Of a stretch of DNA of 64,000 nt, positions 61,201-64,000 are shown one piece after another. The stretch covers positions 62,001 to 126,000 of the forward strand of contig NZ_JAVHXT010000005.1 in NCBI RefSeq assembly GCF_031119335.1, written 5' to 3'. The DNA is from Pedobacter sp. GTDB lineage: Bacteria > Bacteroidota > Bacteroidia > Sphingobacteriales > Sphingobacteriaceae. Under the pieces are notes generated by a model that had not been told where the DNA came from, did not search any database, and saw only the letters and a program-made list of their open reading frames with translations. Every line of letters starts with the position of its first letter. The stretch's first letter is position 1. Position numbers and translations under genes: made by a program.

Positions 61201-62240
61201 CAAGCTGTAAAGGCCGAATACACAATATCACTAGGTGATGAAGCCCCAAACTTTAAGCCGTTAATAGCACCAACAGTTAAAATATTTTTTGCTGTGCCGT
61301 AATTAGCCACAATTCCATAGCCATCGTTACTGCTAATGCCTGCAGGTCTGGCTCCAGCATTAATCATTGAATTACTAGCATTATACCTGTAATAAGTTTC
61401 TCCTACCGCCGGGCCATTTTCGTTTCTATAATTCCCAGCAGATTTTACCGGCAAATAATAGGGAGCATTGAAGCATATATTGTCCCAATCTCTTGCTTTG
61501 GTATCATAATATCCAAATCTATAATCTTCATTTTCTCCCCATCTACCTCTAAATTCCCATCTATTACCTTGATCGCTATTTCTTACCCAACCCGCAACTA
61601 CGCCATAAGAGTGGTTAGACAATAATAAACCTGTTGCCGCCCTAGCCGACATTTCCGCATTATCGCTATTCGTATCAAAAGACAACAAATTCGGCAGGCC
61701 ATACGCCATACCCCTTGCCTGCCCATAAACTCCCGAAGCAGCTATGGTACCACCAACATGTGTGGCATGCGAAGTAGTTGTGGTTGAAGCATCTCCCAAC
61801 TGTATCCGCCCACCCGCAAACTCTTGGTGGCTGGCTAAAATAATTCCTCCAGCCTCCCAAACAGCTACCGAATTGTTGGGCATGGTACTTCCATTTAGGT
61901 TAAGACCCAAGCCGCCGCCTGCATATAGCTTATTAGCTCTTGTTGTACCAGCTGCGGTTTCGTTATCTGTTGCCTCATACAATGGCAAACCCGATTCATC
62001 AACTCCTACTAACTGAATAATTTTACCTTGTCTGGTAATTTGAAAAGTTGACCACCCCTTCTTCTTTGCCATATCAAAAGCACGTTGCTTATCTCTTTTC
62101 ATAGATTTAGCCAAATCAGATGCGTTTTTCTCTAGAAACGCAACATCTGTTTTTGCCTCTTTACTTTCTTGTGCAAAAAGCAAGGTACTTGAGGTTAAAA
62201 GAAACAAGCACAGCAATAGAATAGATTTTAGTCTGTTCAT
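58218..62240 (-). CDS. S8 subtilase secreted by type IX system, with GEVED and CARDB-like domains
   Basis: The 1340-residue product, from the ATG at 62240, has a signal peptide (LLTSSTLLFAQ), a propeptide (about 25-100), an S8 domain (about 115-460), a GEVED domain (about 620-710, KVFIDWNSDGDFDDIGE), a CARDB-like repeat (about 725-820), an FN3-like module (from SFTASKQANGVHLKW) and a C-terminal type A sorting domain (YANPVKTNFTV to KFVKL). His158 (SHATHVGG) and Ser384 (GTSMAAP) are present. The usual catalytic Asp position reads Glu129 in VAVWEAGG. The frame's first codon, a TTG at 62276, is rejected. Confidence 0.9.
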   Translation of the reverse strand: MNRLKSILLLCLFLLTSSTLLFAQESKEAKTDVAFLEKNASDLAKSMKRDKQRAFDMAKKKGWSTFQITRQGKIIQLVGVDESGLPLYEATDNETAAGTTRANKLYAGGGLGLNLNGSTMPNNSVAVWEAGGIILASHQEFAGGRIQLGDASTTTTSHATHVGGTIAASGVYGQARGMAYGLPNLLSFDTNSDNAEMSARAATGLLLSNHSYGVVAGWVRNSDQGNRWEFRGRWGENEDYRFGYYDTKARDWDNICFNAPYYLPVKSAGNYRNENGPAVGETYYRYNASNSMINAGARPAGISSNDGYGIVANYGTAKNILTVGAINGLKFGASSPSDIVYSAFTAWGPTDDGRIKPDLVADGVGVTSTNHTGNDHYYTSSGTSMAAPNATGTLTLLQELYYQQNAAFMRSATLKGLAIATTSEAGASPGPDYQYGWGLLNAEKAAKAILDNNTKSLISELNLTQGQTQTINVVASGNGPLMATISWTDRAGSVTSSSSSAALNNSTLRLVNDLDMRISDGTSTFSPWILDPENPSFAATTGDNFRDNVEQVYIANAVPGKSYTITINHKSTLTDGSQFFSLIVTGIGGTAYCASTPTSNVDSKITNFQLSNINHSPATDCTIYGDYTSQTAELEKSKTYTLSLTAGTCGINQNKIAKVFIDWNSDGDFDDIGELVATSAVIATNGTFTQAITVPSTVLADTYSRLRVVLTETSTASNVSACGSYAKGETQDYRVKFTEAAINVGVAEIVNPINGDAAGDTRTIVLKLKNYGAATVSGIPVNVLVKDGATTIANISETYNGSIPASGEVTYIVQTGFTAVQGKTYTIEARTNLSTDLIPGDNLVVKSVGFVAPPVLTSAKAYYTDIAGTHYLYAPQNDGVSFWYQSAAATNPFTNGNGVVTTTMPTSANTYYANLNAYAGNLGPVAKNTFGNGGSYGQAGFRLYFNTTAPMVIETARLYIGYRGAVTFNVFDANTGMKVSSSTISVANTRSPASATVGSADVISDGGRLHTLNINFPYAGSFYVTAEYNNGATLFRNALSSTSFVYPLTESTGLLSLVSHTGQSGTDMNYYYYFFYNIKAKPIGEKVETKVAVPLTNLTVTRQGDLLTSPIANGNQWYLNGSLINGATSATHQVNATGSYTVKVTLSGGVTITSQAFVVNTLPVTINSFTASKQANGVHLKWTTLSEINHKHFVVERSVEGNAFNEIGTVEPNTSKQYSFVDKFPNWGINYYRIVQVDRDGKTETFGPKVVNFDVATVSIQLYANPVKTNFTVKASDVRRDELYTITISDVLGKKAKELSVAGKELLSGKNIDATDLISGNYVIEIRCAQKIGQAKFVKL

Positions 62241-62263
62241 TTTAAAAGATAGTTTAGGGATGT

Positions 62264-62313
62264 AAAAAGCCGCCAACCCTAAAGGCTATACCTTTATTGA
62301 TATGGCGGCTTTT
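62264..62313 (-). terminator. terminator between the two type IX cargo genes
   Basis: AAAAAGCCGCCA at the left pairs with TGGCGGCTTTT at the right around a long loop that contains AAAGG/CCTTT. It lies 16 bp past the stop of the upstream gene. Confidence 0.75.
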
Positions 62314-62328
62314 ATCTTATTTATTCAA

Positions 62329-64000
62329 TTATTGCTTGATAAGCTTAGATTGGATGGTTTCTGAACCATTAATTATATGTAGCACATAAATACCTTTGGT
62401 TAAGGTATTTGCAACAGTAATCACACTACTTTCCGAACCATTGTTTTCAAAACTACCTTGCTGAATTAATCTACCTGATGCATCAACCAATTTGTAAGTG
62501 TAAGTACCTTTGGTATAGTTAGACAAGGTTACATTAATGGTATTACCTACTAAAGGATTTGGATAAACCGATACCACTTTAGCTTCTAAACTATTTACTT
62601 TTATACTTCTTACCTCATTAAATGGACTTAAAGTGCCATCGTTATCTACACCTTTTAAACGATAGTAGTTAATACCCAATTCAGGCTTAGCATCTACCGT
62701 AGCATAGCTAGATGAGCCATTTGCTACAACTTCGGCCACTTTTATAAAATCTACTCCATTTGTTGAGCGCTCTACCTCGTAACGGTTTACGTTTGTTTCT
62801 GTGCCAACTGTCCAGTTTAAAGCTACTTTGTTGTTGTTTAGTTTAGCAGTGAAGGTGCTGATGGTTACTGGGAGTACCTCATCTTCGGTAACAGCAGAAG
62901 CCATATAACGACCTGCACCTGCACCTAATGTAAAACCAGCATCAGCAGTAGTTCTTGTAAAGTAAAGTCCTGCTCTTAGTGGTGTTTCAATCTGGGTAGC
63001 TGCTGGGAAAAATCCAGTATTACTTAAATCCATAGCTATACCCACCATAAAGTCTGCGTTTGTAATTGTTGTAGGAGTTTGCAGTAAAAAATCTTTTACT
63101 TGCCCTCTATCACCATCTAAAATGGTATAGTTATTTGAACGGGCGAGTATATTACCTGCTGCATCTGTTAAAACGGCAAAGATGATTTTACCTGTGTTGC
63201 CAGAACTATTACCGACAGTTTGTCTAACCGCTTTTATTTTTCTTGACCCTGTCATATGGTACTTGGCCAAAAATATTAAGTTACCTGTATTAGATCCGTA
63301 ATTTGTGCTAATCGTGTTGCCTACTACATGTGAAAAAACGCCATCTGTAATTTCTTGTGATACACTCAGTGCTTTAGTTACATTTCCATTAGGTGTTACT
63401 GTGATGGTGTTTGTACCTTTAGCAGTTGCAGTAAAACCATCAAAAGTTACAGTAGCCGATGCACCTGCTGGCAGTTTGGCTATTACCTTATTGTTAGCAA
63501 AAGTATTACCTCCTGTAACGTTAAGGGCTACTGGTACATTTACCATTGGGGTTTCGCCATTGTTGGTAACAATTGCCTGAATGGTTTCCGGAGCGCCATA
63601 GGTAAGCGGGTTTTTGTTAAGGGCATAAATAGTTGAAGTTGATGCATCATCTTCGTTAAGCACTGCATTAGTGGTAAATGCTTCGATAGAGTATTTTGAA
63701 GTACTATAACCACCAAATGCTACGGTAGGGCCACCATCATACTCGTTTAGAAAATAATATGTAGCCGGTCTTGTTGTGCCTTCCAATTGTGTGGTCATAG
63801 GATAGTATGCCGCCCCGTCCGTATTGCCCAACAGTGCAACGCCCACAAAAAAGTAATCATCGGTAATGCCCTGGTCTGTAGCGGTAAAAGTAAGTGTAAG
63901 CCAGGTGCCATAGTCAATAGCCTCTATATTATAAGGGGCAGACTCGGCTATTACATTCCCATTTCTATTAATTAAAACCGCCTTTACCGGTCTTTCTTTA
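62329..64000 (-). CDS. type IX-secreted protein, N-terminus beyond window edge
   Basis: The frame is open from the stop at 62329 to the window edge, so at least 557 residues are C-terminal to the true start; an apparent start at 63846 is an internal GTG. It has beta-rich domains (PETIQAIVTNNGETPMVNVP is CARDB-like), an FN3-like module (VALNWTVGTETNVNRYEVER) and a type A sorting domain (VYPNPLVGNTINVTLSNY to SKLIKQ). No enzyme motif is visible in this part. The last 180 residues resemble those of the subtilase downstream, so the two share a tail by descent. Confidence 0.85.
   Translation of the reverse strand, partial: KERPVKAVLINRNGNVIAESAPYNIEAIDYGTWLTLTFTATDQGITDDYFFVGVALLGNTDGAAYYPMTTQLEGTTRPATYYFLNEYDGGPTVAFGGYSTSKYSIEAFTTNAVLNEDDASTSTIYALNKNPLTYGAPETIQAIVTNNGETPMVNVPVALNVTGGNTFANNKVIAKLPAGASATVTFDGFTATAKGTNTITVTPNGNVTKALSVSQEITDGVFSHVVGNTISTNYGSNTGNLIFLAKYHMTGSRKIKAVRQTVGNSSGNTGKIIFAVLTDAAGNILARSNNYTILDGDRGQVKDFLLQTPTTITNADFMVGIAMDLSNTGFFPAATQIETPLRAGLYFTRTTADAGFTLGAGAGRYMASAVTEDEVLPVTISTFTAKLNNNKVALNWTVGTETNVNRYEVERSTNGVDFIKVAEVVANGSSSYATVDAKPELGINYYRLKGVDNDGTLSPFNEVRSIKVNSLEAKVVSVYPNPLVGNTINVTLSNYTKGTYTYKLVDASGRLIQQGSFENNGSESSVITVANTLTKGIYVLHIINGSETIQSKLIKQ

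Noticed and set aside
63846..63848. Start of the last protein at 63846
   Set aside because: This is an internal GTG; the same frame continues with protein-like sequence to the window edge.

Overview
The window is A+T-rich DNA from a Bacteroidota bacterium, most likely a Sphingobacteriaceae member close to Pedobacter. Lineage markers are a SusC/SusD pair with an STN domain, FecR with a DUF4974 tail, the gliding/type IX secretion genes gldK-L-M-N and sprE/porW, proteins with C-terminal type IX sorting domains, an ATP synthase operon lacking the beta and epsilon genes, and promoter-like TAnnTTTG boxes. It reads as ordinary chromosome. I saw no prophage, IS transposase, CRISPR array, tRNA or rRNA.

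Layout. 1-6.8 kb: a SusD-like lipoprotein (cut by the window edge), a SusC-like transporter, a FecR anti-sigma factor and a divergent ECF sigma factor, together a cell-surface signalling and uptake unit, with a candidate antisense RNA over the susC leader. 6.8-12 kb: an M28 peptidase, a DUF4349 lipoprotein, a small membrane protein, an e(P4)-type phosphatase and a DUF4143 ATPase preceded by tandem palindromes. 12.2-18.1 kb: ATP synthase operon atpZ-(unknown)-atpBEFHAG on the minus strand. 18.3-26 kb: sprE/porW overlapping a class A penicillin-binding protein, then a structured intergenic region and uvrC. 26-34.6 kb: minus-strand block gldN, gldM, gldL, gldK, hemD, DUF4271, BamA/TamA-like barrel. 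34.6-48.6 kb: mostly plus-strand metabolic and accessory genes (ppnP, hemW, SDR, JmjC-like cupin, sugar acetyltransferase, DUF3050, DUF5690, DUF2809, SUFU, VWA, MoxR-like AAA+, metallophosphoesterase, UbiA-like). 48.7-53.1 kb: a minus-strand operon of an S9-fold lipoprotein lacking its catalytic Ser and His, a histidine kinase and a response regulator. 53.3-58.1 kb: TPR protein, DUF4286, rfbC, OmpA-like lipoprotein, DUF2461, small CxxC membrane protein. 58.2-64 kb: two large type IX secretion cargo proteins, one a subtilase.

How it fits together. GldK/L/M/N and SprE build and power the type IX system; the subtilase and its neighbour carry the C-terminal signals it would export. The SusCD/FecR/sigma unit imports a glycan or other oligomer and senses it through the STN domain.

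The gaps between genes are unusually rich in short dispersed repeats of several families. Some overlap start or stop codons of the flanking genes. These repeats, the putative antisense RNA, the tandem palindromes and the degenerate S9 protein beside a two-component system are the least explained parts of the window.
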